From Capsicum annuum (taxonomy: Eukaryota; Streptophyta; Magnoliopsida; Solanales; Solanaceae): DNA of 64,000 nt. Under the pieces are notes generated by a model. That model was not told the DNA's origin. It ran no database searches and was given only the letters and a program-made list of their open reading frames with translations. Position 1 is the first letter of the stretch. Each line of letters opens with the position of its first letter. Below are positions 34,279 through 47,437 of the stretch, in pieces. The DNA lies in assembly GCF_002878395.1 (NCBI RefSeq), contig NC_061115.1, positions 56,883,850 through 56,947,849 of the forward strand, written 5' to 3'. Position numbers and translations under genes: made by a program.

Positions 34279-36801
34279 TGAAACATCCTAGGTTTCTGGC
34301 CCTTGGAAAATTTCATGGATTTCTGGTCTTTGGACATAATACGACTAGGGGAAATGACTAGTACAATGGGATACAAGTGTTATGAGTTAGTCATATACTG
34401 ACCAGTGTTGGTCGGTAGGTTGGATTTGGTTTCTAGAATGGGTATGACTTTGGTGGTACGAGTCATATTAGTGGATACGAGTTTTTTGGTTACTTAACTT
34501 AGTCTTAGATTTGGTAACTTAAGTTGGATCTAAGTACGAGTGGCTTACCATGAGCCGTAAGCTAGGGTACGAGTTATATCATGGACCCGCATGGTAGTCA
34601 GTGTTTAACCCTCTTTGGATACTCTGCCATGGGTACTAGTAGTATACTTGGATACGACATGATTTGGGGTGAGTCATACCTTGGAAGTGTTGGGTCCAAG
34701 GGAGATGGCCTTGGGTACGAGTGGGGGGTACCACTTTTATTGAAGGGTACGACTGGTATGGATTGTCGTACCCACCTCATGAGATTTTTAGGAGTTTAAG
34801 TGAGGGTAGTCTAGACATTTCTCCACTTAACCTAATAAGGCCCTACGACTTATTTTCCTATTGGGAGGTTATTTTCCCTATCATTCTATTCATTAACACT
34901 TAGAAACTTCTCTTAAGCACTCTACAATTCTTTCTAAATCTTTTGGGTAAAGGAAGGCTAGAGTTTCATCTTAAGGATTAGTTTGAGGCTAGTGTTGGTG
35001 ATTCCTCTCCATCATCTTCTTGGTTTAAGGCATGTTCTCTTCCCTCATTGTTAATTCCATCTAAAAGCATGGTTTTATACAATGTTTTCATGGTTTGATT
35101 ATTGTATGGTTTAGATATTCAAATATAATTTGGGGATTTTTGGTTATAAATGCTTGGTTATAGTTTTCCCATATTTTAATTATGCTTTTATATGCTTTAA
35201 TAGTGTTTTTCGATAATTGGTTTCATGGGAATGGTTATTTGGTAATTGGCTTTGGTTTAGGAAACACTATACCCATAATATGTTTGATAAAATTCCTATG
35301 AGAATGTTTTCACTACATTGTTGGATCTTAATGGAACTATTCCATGGTTTAAACTTGGTAATGGAACCCTAAATGGTTAAATGGTTTAGAATAGTTAAAT
35401 GGAATGGCTTTGGGTTTAACAAACATCCTTGTGGGGTACAATGGAATTCCCGATGTAAATATGTTAAAGGAACACTTGTGGGGTACAATGGAATACTCCA
35501 AGATAATATAATAATGACATACTTGTGGGATACATGGGACTCCCCAAGTTTATATGGTTAATGGGTAGACAAAAATCCCTTTACCTTAAAGGGTTTGGCT
35601 AAGGACAATACTTGCAAGTTATAGTTGGTATAACAACATCACTACTCATAGCCCTGGAAAATAATAATGGAATAATGGATTAGTTGGTTGGAAATGGTTT
35701 TAAATTGGTAATAATGGCGGGGTGTGATAGCTAACCGTGAAAATGGAAGTTCAATGAACGAACAATGAAAACTCATGTTTGCTGACAGGAGGGGTAGGAC
35801 ATGATGACCCTTTTATGATACTTTGAGGTACATGAGAATCCTCTAAGTACATTGTACATATGTATTATGGAGGTTGAGGGTACTTGGGAATCCTTACTCT
35901 TATGGTATCTCTAGTTCGTGTGACTATACGCATTAGGGCCCATTCAGGGGTTACACTGGACCCATATTTCCCATGGGTGGTTAAGGACGGTTAAGCTTCA
36001 TATACCCAGGTAAATTATTTTAAATGAATGCTAAACCAGATTGCCTTTCCCGGCATGGTTATTTATATATTTATGGTTTGTATGCATATGGTTGGTTTAC
36101 TTGGTTTTATTGGTTGGCATTATTTTATCCTTATCCTGAGTTCATGCTAGATTTCACCCGCTAACCTATCTTTGGGTGTCTATATCCCCATATAATGTAG
36201 GAACTGACCATTTTACTTCTTCTGCTTAGCATTCGGACATTCTGGATCAACTACTGGATTGAAGTGCTGAGCTTCCATCTTTTCGAAAGGTTCCATTTCA
36301 TGAATGTTAGTTTATACTTTGGTTTATGTATGGATATTAGTTTTGGCAATGGTTGGGGTCATTTCCTAACCGGATTTTGGTATTCTTATGGTTAGAGGCT
36401 TTTGTGGAACTACTATGGGTTGGTATGGGTGGGATCAGTATTGGTGTCAACCTGAGCATTGATATTGGTATTGGGGCTGATATCATAGGACTAAATTTCT
36501 CACCGTTCCATCCCCTTTTATTTTAGGATTTTATATAATTATTATAGGACTCATTTGGTTATGGTTTGGTTGGTTTGGCTATTGATTAGGTTCGGACGGT
36601 TGGACTCGGTTGGGTCGGTCTCGATAATAGACCTATCCTAGAGTTTATAATTTGGATAGTTACATTATCTTGTTATATGCTCCAAATTCAGCCAACAGTG
36701 GGGTAGGCGGATGGAGGTTGGGTTGGGTAATGGGGGTGGTCGACGATCCCAGTCGGACTTGGGATGCCCATTATGACAAGGCCTCAGATCGGGTTGTGTC
36801 A
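34279..36801 (+). mobile_element. Solo LTR of a chromovirus-type Gypsy family
   Basis: Begins TGAAACATCCTAGGTTTC and ends GGGTTGTGTCA. The flanking 5-mers TAGAT (34274-34278) and CAGAT (36802-36806) form a target duplication with one mismatch. No internal region or second LTR is adjacent, so it is a solo LTR from recombination between LTRs. The end sequence (GGACTTGGGATGCCCATTA) matches the solo LTR at 45145-47437, and both resemble the LTRs of the chromovirus at 44379-54739. Open frames inside are not genes. Confidence 0.85.
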
Positions 36802-36927
36802 CAGATACTAGGATATATTAAGTTACAATCCCTGTTCTAGTTCTTTGATTTTAGCAAATAAATGATTTATGGGATTAATAGATGTGTAAAAATCCATGAT
36901 CCAGTCCCCTGGTTGTCCCCAATGACC

Positions 36928-38378
36928 TGTGGTGACGCACAAGCGGCACCTCCACTCTGAAGATGATGCAGTCGCTGCCAAATATAGTAACCTAATAAAG
37001 ATTAGGGTCGAATCCCAAGAGAATACGTGGTATCATAACTCTTAGCTGTTGTAATCAACTGGAAGAGCTGGAAAAGGAAATGGGGGGATTTGAGTATCAA
37101 TGTTGAAGTAGTAGCAAATATCAACTTCAATTGTATTTAGTCGGAGGTGAATACTAGGATTGTGTTCCCCTAGATTCTCAACTCTGTAGGCTTATTGTGA
37201 TTTGTTAAACCAACCCGATACCTTGCATGAAGAATCGGTAACTTATGTACCTTCTACAATATTTGGACGAGCAGAAGGATTTTACCCTTTACCTATTGAG
37301 TTTAATGATTTTGCCTTACAAACACTTATCTTGATCCCAGTTAACTATTACCTTTTGAGTATCTAGTTATTAGATGAAACCTAACCATCTTAGTTCGATA
37401 ACACCTAGCAGTGTGGATCGGTAGCTAAACTTCAAATTACTGTTGTCATTATCTTTTTCTTGTCACTACTCCTTTTTTTGGAGTAAGTAGGAATAATCTA
37501 GGCGGGATCCTAACGTTTGGTACCAGTAAGATAATTATTAATGTGAAGATAATACAATGCATGCATGGGTATCAGTTCAGAACTACAATAACACTTCCCC
37601 TACTTTGTCAATCTGCCAGGGTTTCCACAACCCTAGCTAAGGGATTTTAGCCTCTCATGCTTGTGAAGTAATCAATAACATTCATGATTGAAAGCATAAG
37701 ATGAAATCACAACAATCACAAGTAAAAACCCAAAACCTTAATTGAATTAATCAACTGAAGTCAATAAAAGAGAATCCCAAGACTAAAATCGAATCTCGAA
37801 ATCAAAATATATTGGTGAGTATCAAGAGTGAGTAACTTTTACTAAAATACACATAAGGGGTATTTGAGTACATGAGGAAACCCTAAGACTATATACTGAA
37901 CAAAATAGGAGAAAAAAGGGTCGGTGGCTACATATGGTCACCACATGCAGCCTAGCCTTGAGCGTATGTGGTACATGCGGCCTGCAGGCTGGGTGCATAT
38001 AGTGACTGCATATGCCCAGACCAAAATTTCCTGCAGGTTAGCTCTTAAAATTTTGTACTTCTGACACATGCTTTGCCCATATGTGCTACATGCGGTTCGC
38101 ATGTTAACTCAACATGTGCCGGAAGTTATTTTTTAGCTTTTTTTCAATTCCTGCATATGTTTCTATCACGAACAATATAGAAAGTGTCACGAACATCCAT
38201 TATTGATCACATAAGTATCCAAAATACCCTTTTTCATCTTTTTTCTCAAACTTAGCATCCAAAACATGATTTCCTTCAAAACATAAATAAAACGGATCAT
38301 ATCTAACAAAACAACCTCAGAAACTTGCATATTTTTCTCGTTTAAACATCGAAAGTTCTATATTTCTATAGAACATCA
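36928..38378 (-). repeat. 3' LTR of the Athila-type element
   Basis: The left part contains GCAGTCGCTGCCAAATA followed by GGGTCGAATCCCAAGAG, a phrase typical of Athila/Tat LTR ends. The right end is GAACATCA, followed by ACACCCTCAACTTAG, the complement of a polypurine-like tract. The left limit is approximate. Confidence 0.65.
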
Positions 38379-39959
38379 ACACCCTCAACTTAGAATGTTT
38401 GCATGTCCTTAAACAACAAAATAAAATATAACAAAACACGACACTTAATTAGGAGAATCTAAGCTATTCAAGACAATCAATCAACACTTTAAGTTCAAAT
38501 CAAAACACCCCTTTCTATATCACTTTTTAAAATTAACTGTGTATAAACATGAAGCACAATAGCGTGACATAAAGGGATCAAGGTATGACATACATTAGCA
38601 ACAGACAACCATGCTATGTATAAGTTACATTACCCAAATTCGCAAGAAGCTAGCAATATGACTCATATGCCCTCACAACAAATATGTCCCACTCACTCAA
38701 TATGAAATAATGCATGTCGATATAGGGACAGTCAAGAGAGACTCACGCTTAGAAGAGAAGTTCCTATACTTGCATTAAAAATCACAGGCTTGCTCTTATT
38801 TTCTTTACCTTAGCCTTCAAACAGCTAAGTTAGGATCATTATATGACCTTTCTCGGCTTGTAATGTAGGCTTGGGGGATGGGACATATCAAGTGACTAAG
38901 CCTCTTTGGCACTACACTAACCTTGGGGCCCACACTTTAACCAATTTCTTTTTGTTCCATCCTTATTTCTCCATTTTTATTCTATATTGCACATTCAGGT
39001 TGAGTGTGGTCTTTTATTCTTTCTTTTTGACCTTTTCAAAATTTTCTTGTTTTTCTTTTTCTGTTTCTTTTGCTACCACACCCAACCCTACTAAATTTTT
39101 CTCTTATTTTACCCTTCTATGTACCCACTTTACACTGCACACCCCTATGATAACCACCCTCAACTTAGGTATTTTTCTTGAGTTGAGGTATATAATGTAC
39201 AAAGTGGACCAGGTCCAAAACAGATTCATTGTAATACAAATGGAAAAGTGAACAATAATAAGAAGAATAGGCTATAAGGCTCAAAACAGGGATCAAGGGA
39301 TACAATTCATACATGTAAGGTCATTTAGGATATAAGTGGACTAGAATAAAAAATGACCTATGATCCTTTTATAACCGACTATCCTTCAACCTAGGCAAGA
39401 CTTACCAAGCAAGTTCTGAATTCAACACAAAAGAAAACTAAGTAGCATCTCACACATACATGTCATAGAGTAAGTATTACAAACTACTACTTATCCAATT
39501 CATGTAATTGTTAGCAAGTGATTATCATGTTCCTAATTCTAATGCCATACCAAGATCCATAATGTTCACACAAACATATATTCATACAGTTCTAAAACAC
39601 AAATTTAGAGGGGTATCATTTTTCTTAAAATCAATGAAAACATGACAACTGCCCTAAATACTTGAAAATATCCTAATTATATAAAAACACAACATAATAT
39701 AAAACAAAACACAATACGACATAAATTTTAATATATACATGTCAGTTCTACAACCATACCGCGACCGACAGGAAAAGAAGCACGACAACAAAAACTCATG
39801 GCAACTATGGTATACCCCACCCCAACTACAAACTATGCACTATCCCTAATGCATTAAAATAATATAAAACTAAGGAAAGTGAGAACATACCTGGGACACA
39901 CTAAGTGTCGGTGTACCTTGGGTTGTATACCAAGCAGTTCCTGATTTTCCATCTCGGCA
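38379..39959. other. 3' untranslated part of the Athila-type element
   Basis: No coding region is supported. The open frame at 38871-39251 is Phe/Ser/Thr rich, runs against the element and shows no motif. Confidence 0.6.
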
Positions 39960-40371
39960 CAACTCAGTTTGCTTGGATAATCATACTTTCCCAAGGTTCA
40001 TGTCAACACAGACTCTAACTTCCTCTAGGTTTCCCATGAAGTGCTTCACTCGCTTCCAGTTTACCTTGAATGGGGTATCACCATCACGATTTGTGTATAT
40101 AGAACCATGTGGGAATACCTTAACCACAGTGAATGGTCTAGTCTACCTATATTTTAGCTTTTAGGAAACAAACATTGTCTTAAATTATACAACAAGACTA
40201 AATCACCGGGTTTAAATATTCTTTTCTTGATTTCCTGCCATGATACAACTTAATTATTTCCTAGTATATAGCCGAGCTCTCATAATCATGGATTAGAAAT
40301 TTATTCAACTCATTCACCTTCCTCAACCTCAGGTTTATCGCTCACGCCACTTAAAATTTAGCCTTTTCAAC

Positions 40372-41081
40372 TGATACAATCCAAATGGCCTCCGAATTGC
40401 TAGAGAGGATGCTTACGGGTCAAGTGACACTTGATGACTTCTTGATGGCTATAAAAAGGAATCCATTGGAAGATTATGATTACCAAGGAGTCTCAAGGGA
40501 CATTAGAGAGGCCGATGGAAGACAAAATGAGGATAGAAAGCCCCTAGAAGAGGAGATGTTCCCCATCCGCTTTGGAGGTGCTCCCAACCCACTTTAGATC
40601 CGCTATAGAGGTTCAAAACAGCCCAATAAAACATTGGGATGTGACCCATGTGCACCCCATATGCTCAAGAAAGTGTCTAATGGGCTTTTATATGTTTGTC
40701 TTTCCTAAATGGGTCACTTTTGGGCCCATATAATATAATAACCTATCCTAGACTATAAATTGGACTTCTTTTCATTTTAGTAAGTAGTTTATGTTGAATT
40801 ATGAATTTGAACACTTGTGAGAGTGTAAGGCAAGCGTGAATTTGCTTGTGTTGATCTTTTGTTTAGAAATGTGAGTTTGCTTGGGAATCGATTCCCTTAA
40901 GGTCTACGTAAGATTTAGGTGCTTTGGTCGGTTTAATTGATTAAGGGTTTAGGTTTTGATACACCCTTTATTTGATTTCAATTCCTTGCATTGTGTCTAT
41001 CTTATTGCTTTTCTATTTATTTTTTGCTTTCATATTCGTATCATAGTTTAGTTTTTGATTTCATATTTTATTCGTGTATCA
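40372..41081. mobile_element. Solo LTR or LTR-like insertion with TCAAC target duplication
   Basis: TGATACA opens and TGTATCA closes this 710-bp segment. TCAAC is duplicated at 40367-40371 and 41082-41086. Removing it rejoins Athila integrase coding sequence on both sides. LTR-type ends plus a 5-bp duplication point to a solo LTR or a very small LTR element. The family is not recognised. Confidence 0.85.
40385..40597 (+). CDS. Small open frame of unknown function inside the LTR-like insertion
   Basis: A 70-codon frame starts 13 bases inside the insertion. It has even amino-acid composition: an acidic and basic middle (READGRQNEDRKPLEEE) and a hydrophobic N-terminal helix-like part (ELLERMLTGQVTLDDFLMAI). 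It could be a fragment of a gag or a captured gene. I do not recognise it, and no other domain accompanies it. Confidence 0.3.
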   Translation: MASELLERMLTGQVTLDDFLMAIKRNPLEDYDYQGVSRDIREADGRQNEDRKPLEEEMFPIRFGGAPNPL

Positions 41082-41761
41082 TCAACACCTATTGTGCCTG
41101 ATGCTCAAGATCAACCGTTAAATGGCATGCCTTTATGTATAAAAGATGATATAGAGAGGAACCTATGGGGGTCATATAAGTTGTCTAGTAGGCCAACAAT
41201 ACATCGTCTAATTTTCTAGACCAGTCAGTCCTATTGGCATTCACAGTTTTTGTAAAGATGGACTTTATCTCTCTATTGGAGACTTATACTTGTCCACTTT
41301 TTAGAGGATTATAAGGTGTTGATACCTTATGCCTTAAACCATATTTATCAAGCAGGGCTTTGAACAAGAGGTTGCAGAATTGAGACCCACCATCACTAAT
41401 AATTGCACATAGAGTGACAAATTGAGAAAAGATATTTTTCTTCAAACAGGCAGTGACCCTTCTTTCTTCATTATTTGGAATAAAAACTACCTCCACTAAT
41501 TTTGACACATAATCAACCATCACCAAAATGTATCTCATGCCATCGAAGCTCACAAATGGGCCCATGAAATTGATCCCTCACACATCAAATAACTCTAACT
41601 CCAGAATAGGTGTCATGGTTAGTTCATGGTGCTGTGAGATATTGCCTTGATGATGAAATTGATCATAGGCTTGTACAAAATCATGAGCGTCCTTATAAAT
41701 TTAAGGCCAGTAAAACCCACGCTGCAAATTTTTTTGAGCTGTGCGTTGATGTGTGAGCATA

Positions 41762-43375
41762 TGCTAACACATTTAAGGCTTTTAACTCTAAGTAATTGCA
41801 AGGTCTTGAGCAACTTTAGTTATTTTTGATTAGTCTATGTTTGATTTTGTAGTTTAAGCTGATATGATAGAGAACCAACAATAATAGAAGCAAAAAGGTT
41901 GGAATTTAAAGAAATCTAAAGATAAGTGTGGCTGACGACATTTGTGATAAGTCGTCAGCCCTGTGATAAGCTATTAGGATAGTCGTCATCAGTAGACAGA
42001 GAATTAGCATAAAGTGGAAGTTGTGATGATATTTTGTGATAAGCCATCAAAGGTTTAATAAGTTATCAAGAATTTTGTCAGCCTTAAATAGGGAATGAGT
42101 TTCAGTTGGTAGAATCAACGACATTTTGTGATAGGCCGTTATAATGGTGATAAGTCGTCAGGAATGCTGTCAGACTTAGGAAGGACATGAGAATTGTAGC
42201 AAAAGTGTGATGACATTTTTGATAAGTCATCATAGTCCTGATAAGCCATCAGAAGTTGCTGTCAACCTAAGGCAGGACTAGTGCAGATTTTAAGAAGACC
42301 TGACGACATTCTTGATAAGTCATCAAGATCCTGATAAGGTGTCACAAATAGTCAACGTCTATTTCAAGAAAAAGATGTAACCTTGATTTTGTTTCCTTAT
42401 TTAGGGTAAACTATTTAAAGCTTTGTTTTAGGATTTTCTAGACATCAATTAACATTATTATCATTATTCGGCACAAGGTCGACACCTTGAGTTTTTGGAC
42501 AGGATATTCTGATATTTTCTTTCTTTACTTCTTGACTTTAACAACACAACTATTTTTGAGAGATTATTATCTGTATTTTGGGATTTTTCCTTTGTGATCT
42601 AATCCGCGATTCACTAGTTATTATTCATCTCTGTAAGTTTATCTTTCAAATCATGAATTCAATTATGTGTTTCGTTCGTTACATCATGAGTGGCTAAACT
42701 CCATTAACCTAAGTTATGGGATCTAGGGTTAGGTCTTGATGAGTTGCTAACTACCTAAGATTTAAAAGGTGGTAGGATTTCTTGATAATTATGAAGTTTT
42801 AATTAGCATCTATTGGTTACAAACAGTAGACACACCTTCTTTGATTTGCTTGAGAAAGAAATCAAATATAGTAGGAAGTGAATTATCAATAGGGCCTCGG
42901 AAATACGTCGTTTAATAATCAGTGCTGTAACAAGGTTGGTTAACCTGAGGTAAAATCTGGGTAGTAAATAGAAATTCCCTAAGTCGAGAGGATTAGGGGA
43001 TTAAATGCTTAAGTAGGTCGAGAGAAATTTAAGCATAACATTGATAAATATAGCTTGTTATCCTACCCGCCTTGAGAATCTTGAATCACTTTTAGCATCT
43101 ATCATGTAACGAAAGCCCTAGTGAACGTAATTCTGGTTATTTCATAAATTTTTGATTTACAAACACCAAAAGTAAAGTGTTAAAAAACAACTTGTTAAAT
43201 TTGAACCCCCCATTTCAGGAAACATTAAACTATTAATGGATTAAATCGCAAATAACTTGAGTTCACACTATATTCCCTGTGGGATTCGACCCCAACCTAG
43301 TTGGGTTTTATATTGACAACGATCGCTTACACCCATTCAAGAGTGTAATTTGAGCGTTATTATGCGTGTGTAGTT
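41762..43375 (+). mobile_element. Insertion in the Athila integrase, probably a solo LTR
   Basis: Athila integrase sequence breaks off at about 43376 on the right and resumes at about 41761 on the left, and the two sides fit together exactly as one reading frame (GHH followed by MLTHQRTAQKI). The inserted 1.6 kb begins TGCTAACACA and ends near GTGTGTAGTTA. It contains CCCTGTGGGATTCGACCC, found near the end of many Gypsy LTRs, and a block of GACGAC/GTCGTC repeats. A clear target duplication is not visible. Confidence 0.6.
41930..42345. repeat. Reiterated palindromic phrase GACGACATT...GATAAGTCGTC
   Basis: The first unit is a perfect inverted repeat: GGCTGACGAC (41930-41939) and GTCGTCAGCC (41951-41960). 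About five variants of the phrase (GACGACATTTTGTGATAAG or GATGACATTTTTGATAAG) follow at irregular spacing. Confidence 0.85.
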
Positions 43376-44310
43376 ATGGTGACCCCAACTGGTGATGAAT
43401 GACAAGCCTCCAGAATGGTCATTATCTCCTCATATGGAATGCTTCTACGAATCACACTATCAACACAAATCCGAAATAGCTATGAATCGTCCCAAAGGAA
43501 CTTTCTTACCCCATGCATAAATCTTATTCTCTACTTGAAGGATAGGTCTTTTGGGAAAAGATCGCTTGCCAAATAGTTGACAAAATTAACAAATCAGGGA
43601 ATCAAATCTTGAGATGCCGCCAACACCTTCTCATCTGGAAAAGCATAATCTATCTCAAGATCATCTCCTTGTTTCTACATTGTCTCTTCTTCAAGGTTAG
43701 ACAAGTGATCTGCAACCTGATTTTCTTTCTCTTTTCACTCCTTTACTTTAAAATCTAACTCTTCCAGCAATAGAACCCAATGAATCAATCTTGGTTTGGC
43801 ATCTTTCTTTGACATCAATTATCTCTAGGAGGCATGGGTAATGTGCACTATGACCTTAGTCCTAATCAAATAAGACCACTATTCTTTGAAAGCAAAAGCC
43901 ACCGCAAGTAGCTCTTATTCTATAACTGTATAATTTTTCTGTGTGGGGTTTAAAGCTTTAATGGCGTAGTAGATGGGATGCAGGATATTTTCTCTCTGTT
44001 GGCTTAGGACAACACCCATGGCCACTCCGCTTTCATCATACATGATATCAAAAGGTGCAGACCATTCGAGAGACATAATGATAAAAACCAAAATCAATTG
44101 CTCCTTCAGGCATTTGAAAGCCTTGAGACAAGTATCATCAAACATAAATTTCACATCTTTCTCTAAAATCTTGCATAGAGGATTTATAATTTTAGAGAAG
44201 TCCTTAATGAACCTCCTATAAAAACCTACATGACCCAGAAAGCTCCATATGCCTCTTACTGATACTGGTGGTGGTAATTTCTCAATTACCTCAATCTTTG
44301 CTTTGTCTAT
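43376..44310 (-). pseudogene. Athila-type reverse transcriptase end, RNase H and integrase start
   Basis: The frame 44331-43915 carries KAKIEVIEKLPPPVSVRGIW, FLGHVGFYRRFIKDFSKI and LSQQRENILHPIYYAIKALN, the end of reverse transcriptase passing into RNase H. IPYEEIMTILEACHSSPVG near 43400 begins the integrase region. The upstream catalytic part with the YXDD motif is absent because the element ends here. Confidence 0.88.
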
Positions 44311-45144
44311 GAAAGAGACTCTACTTGACACGACTTTGTTAACACCTAATTGACCATGGACCTAGCTCTAGTAGAAACTTTATCATATCCTAAACTAGGG
44401 AATGGCCGTGATGGGCATCTCAAGTTCACCGAGGATCAGAGACCACCCCCTTTGCCTAGTCACATAGAACATAATACACTTATAAGATAACAAGATAGAT
44501 AAATATAAGCTCAAGAAGTCTAAAATACATCCACAATAAATACCTAGTCCATAATACTTGACAAAACCTCTATGATAAAATTAAATCAAACCAATGTTAG
44601 GACATGGCCCCAACGATCGTCAAAATAAGTCCAATGAAAAGTCTACAATAAAAGAAAAACCAAGAAGTAATGGCCTTCTAGAAAAAAAAGGCTCATCATA
44701 TTAAGTTGACTGTTGATAATTTAGAAATCGAATCACTACACAGAAAAAGTAAAATTATCTTTGGTTCCTGCATCGCATGGGGATACAATATTTCGAGATA
44801 GTTTGTGGGTTGAGCACTAGAATGTAACTCAGGGGAGAGATTAAATAATACCATGATCAACCATTCAAAATAATCCAAAACCATTCCACACAATCATATG
44901 TATATATATATATACACATAAATTTAACATGTCAGGGTAAGGAACAAAGCTTAGACTAAACTTTAAAAAATTAGACTGGCTGTCATAAAAAGGCATCTAC
45001 AGTCTATATGGGCTTAACTCACCCCGTTAAAAAGGCCCCAGTGCATGTAGACTTACGAACTAGAGAAATAATCAAATGGATATATGTACTATGGGGGACC
45101 AAACCACCTAGTCAGAAGCAGAGGGACTCAAACCCCTGGCCATT

Positions 45145-47437
45145 TGAAGAATCCTGGGTTTATACCCTTAAAAAATTTCTTGGAATCCTATCCTTCGAAC
45201 CCAATATAACTCATGGTATGAGCTGTATGCTGAGGTATGAGTGAAGTCCTATTGTAAGCTGAACAGTGTTAGTTTGTGGGATAGTTTTGGTTACTGGAAT
45301 GGATATAACTTAGGGGAGAGTGCCGTATGGTTAGGTACAAGTCGTATAGGAGACTTGTAAGGTGGATAGTATTTGATCCTCCTGGTGTTGTATTCTGCTA
45401 GAGATACGAATCATGGGTACATATAGTATGCTGAGGTTATGATGTGGGTGGATGAGTCGTAATTAGACAGTATTTGATCCATGGTTGAGGTTTGGTTATG
45501 ATCAAGTGGGTATCAATCGTAAGGGAGGTTATGACTCGTAAGAGGATCAGTCGTGACCTTTTGTTAGGTTTTTATGGGATTTAAGTGAGGGTATTATGGT
45601 CATTTCCCTACTAATCCTAATAGGGATCCACGACTTCTAATACACTTAGAAGGTTATTTACCCTATTAATTTATTCTTAAACACATAGAAACTCTTGCTA
45701 AACATATCATAATCCTCTCAAGAGCTTTTGGGACAAAGAGCTAGGGTTTCAACTAAGGGGTTACTTTGGGGCTTGTCTTGGTGAATTAATTCCATCAATC
45801 TTCTTGGTTTAAGGAATGATTCTCTTCCCTAATTTTAATTTCAATTAAAGGCATGGTTACATGGTTGATTTTATGTTTTTTTTCTTGTATGATTATGGCT
45901 TTCAACTATTGATTTGGGGGTTTAGATGTTAAATGATTGGTTATGATTTCCTATAGTTTTAATTATATTTTCTATGCATTAATGGTGGTTTTGGACAATT
46001 GAATTGCATAATAATGGTTTAATGGTAATTAAATTTGGTTTTGGTTATATTATGCCCCTAAGGTATTTATAAAATGCTTATAAAGATATGTTCATTGCAT
46101 TGGCTTGTTTTAATGGAACTCTTGCTTGTTTTCGGCTTATATATAAAATCATAAATGTTTTTAAATGGTTTACAAAGGCTTAAGGCTAATTGGTTATGCT
46201 TGTGGAGAACATGATAGTCTCCCAAGAGGTTTAATATGGCTAATGATGGGGCACTTGAATGTCCCCTTAATCTAAACGGTTTGAATATGGATAATGCTTA
46301 CAATTATGGTGGTATGAAGATACCACTAGTTTATTGAATAGCCTTGGTTAATAAAAGGATAATTGGTTTGTAAGGACTTATTTTTAATTGGGCATTAATG
46401 GCGGGAAGTGTAAGCTAAGCCATGGAAGGTGGCAGTCCCGGGAGATCAAAACATAAAACTCATATTTGCCGATATGAGAGGTCTTTTATGGCCACATACG
46501 AGTATTATATTTATATTAGAAGGATGTACTAGTCATCCTAGGGATATTGCCTGGTTGTGCAGCTACACATACTGGGACCCTTTCAGCAGGGGGAGCTGAG
46601 CCCATATGTCCTGTGGGTGGCAGGATGACTAAGCTACACAACCCAGGTAAAGGTTTTAAATGGCATATTAAACCCGATACCTTTTCCTCGCACTAATAGA
46701 TATATATGTATGTATGGTTGTTTTCATTGGATGGTTTTCACTTGGATTTGACAACTAGCATTACTTTATCGTTATCCTATGTTTCATGCTAGTGTTCACC
46801 CACTAACCCATCTACTGACAACTGTGTACCCACGGTATGTAGGAACCGACCATTCGACTCTTCCTTCATAGTACTTGATTCGGGAACAACTTATTGGACT
46901 GAGGTGGTGATCTTTCATCCTTTCAGAAGGTATCATTTCATGTTGTACATTCTTAGACATTTTACTTTCTTTTCGGATATTGGTTTTGGCCATGGTTGGG
47001 GGCATGTCCCAACTGGATATTTGTATTCTTTTGGATAGAGGCTTTGTGGTACTTATAGGGGTTGGTATGGGCGGGATTGGTATTGGTGTCAGCCTTGACA
47101 TTAGAATAAGCTGGGAGGCTTGCATCATCAGACATAATTTCTCACTGTTCCATCGCATTATAATTTGGGTTTGATTATCATATTATGTTTGATACTTTCT
47201 AAATGGTTTGGTATAGAATGAATGGTTGGTTTGGTATGGTTTGACTCGGTTCAGTTGGTCATGATTGTTACCCTATCCTAGAGTCTTCATGAGAGCATTA
47301 CACAATCTTATTTTATGCTCGAAATTCAGCTCATCCAAGGCTGTATACGGTGGTTGGGTTAGGTTAAGGGGGCGGTCCCCGATCCTGGTTAGACTTGGGA
47401 TACCCATTACGACACGGACCCGATTCAGAAAGCGTCA
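45145..47437 (+). mobile_element. Solo LTR inserted in an LTR of the same family, opposite orientation
   Basis: Begins TGAAGAATCCTGGGTTT and ends AGCGTCA, with CCATT duplicated exactly at 45140-45144 and 47438-47442. It matches the solo LTR at 34279-36801 in order, including GGTTGGTATGGGCGGGAT and CTATCCTAGAGT. Open frames inside it are not genes. Confidence 0.92.

Larger units (their letters stand above)
39960..41760 (-). pseudogene. Athila-type integrase, split by an LTR-like insertion
   Basis: The core appears at 41565-41284 (FDGMRYILVMVDYVSKLVEV and IISDGGSQFCNLLFKALLDK, with the catalytic Asp residues). It is followed by TDWSRKLDD and KACHLTVDLEHQAQ in shifted frames to about 41090. After the insertion at 40372-41081 the C-terminal part resumes at 40371-39960 with YESSAIY, FKPGDLVLLYN and VKVFPHGS. 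The zinc-binding part (THQRTAQKI) starts at about 41760. Many frame changes; inactive. Confidence 0.85.
36928..44310 (-). mobile_element. Truncated Athila-type Gypsy retrotransposon
   Basis: The 3' LTR is at about 36928-38378. Then, going right, come integrase C-terminus, integrase core, integrase zinc region, RNase H and the end of reverse transcriptase. The element stops abruptly at about 44310, where it meets the leader of a different Gypsy family. Gag, protease, most of the reverse transcriptase and the 5' LTR are missing. Two other insertions split the integrase. Confidence 0.85.

Noticed and set aside
34279..36801. Two-LTR element formed by the repeats at 34.3 kb and 45.1 kb
   Set aside because: Each copy has its own 5-bp target duplication directly outside its ends, so they are two separate solo LTRs rather than the ends of one element.
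38871..39251. 126-codon + strand open frame
   Set aside because: Low-complexity Phe/Ser/Thr composition, opposite to the Athila element, in its 3' untranslated part.
41930..42345. CRISPR-like or satellite array
   Set aside because: Repeat units vary in sequence and spacing, the DNA is plant nuclear, and the block sits within an LTR-like insertion.
46796..47174. Overlapping open frames on both strands
   Set aside because: They lie inside a solo LTR with clear ends and target duplication. Repeat-family DNA, not genes.
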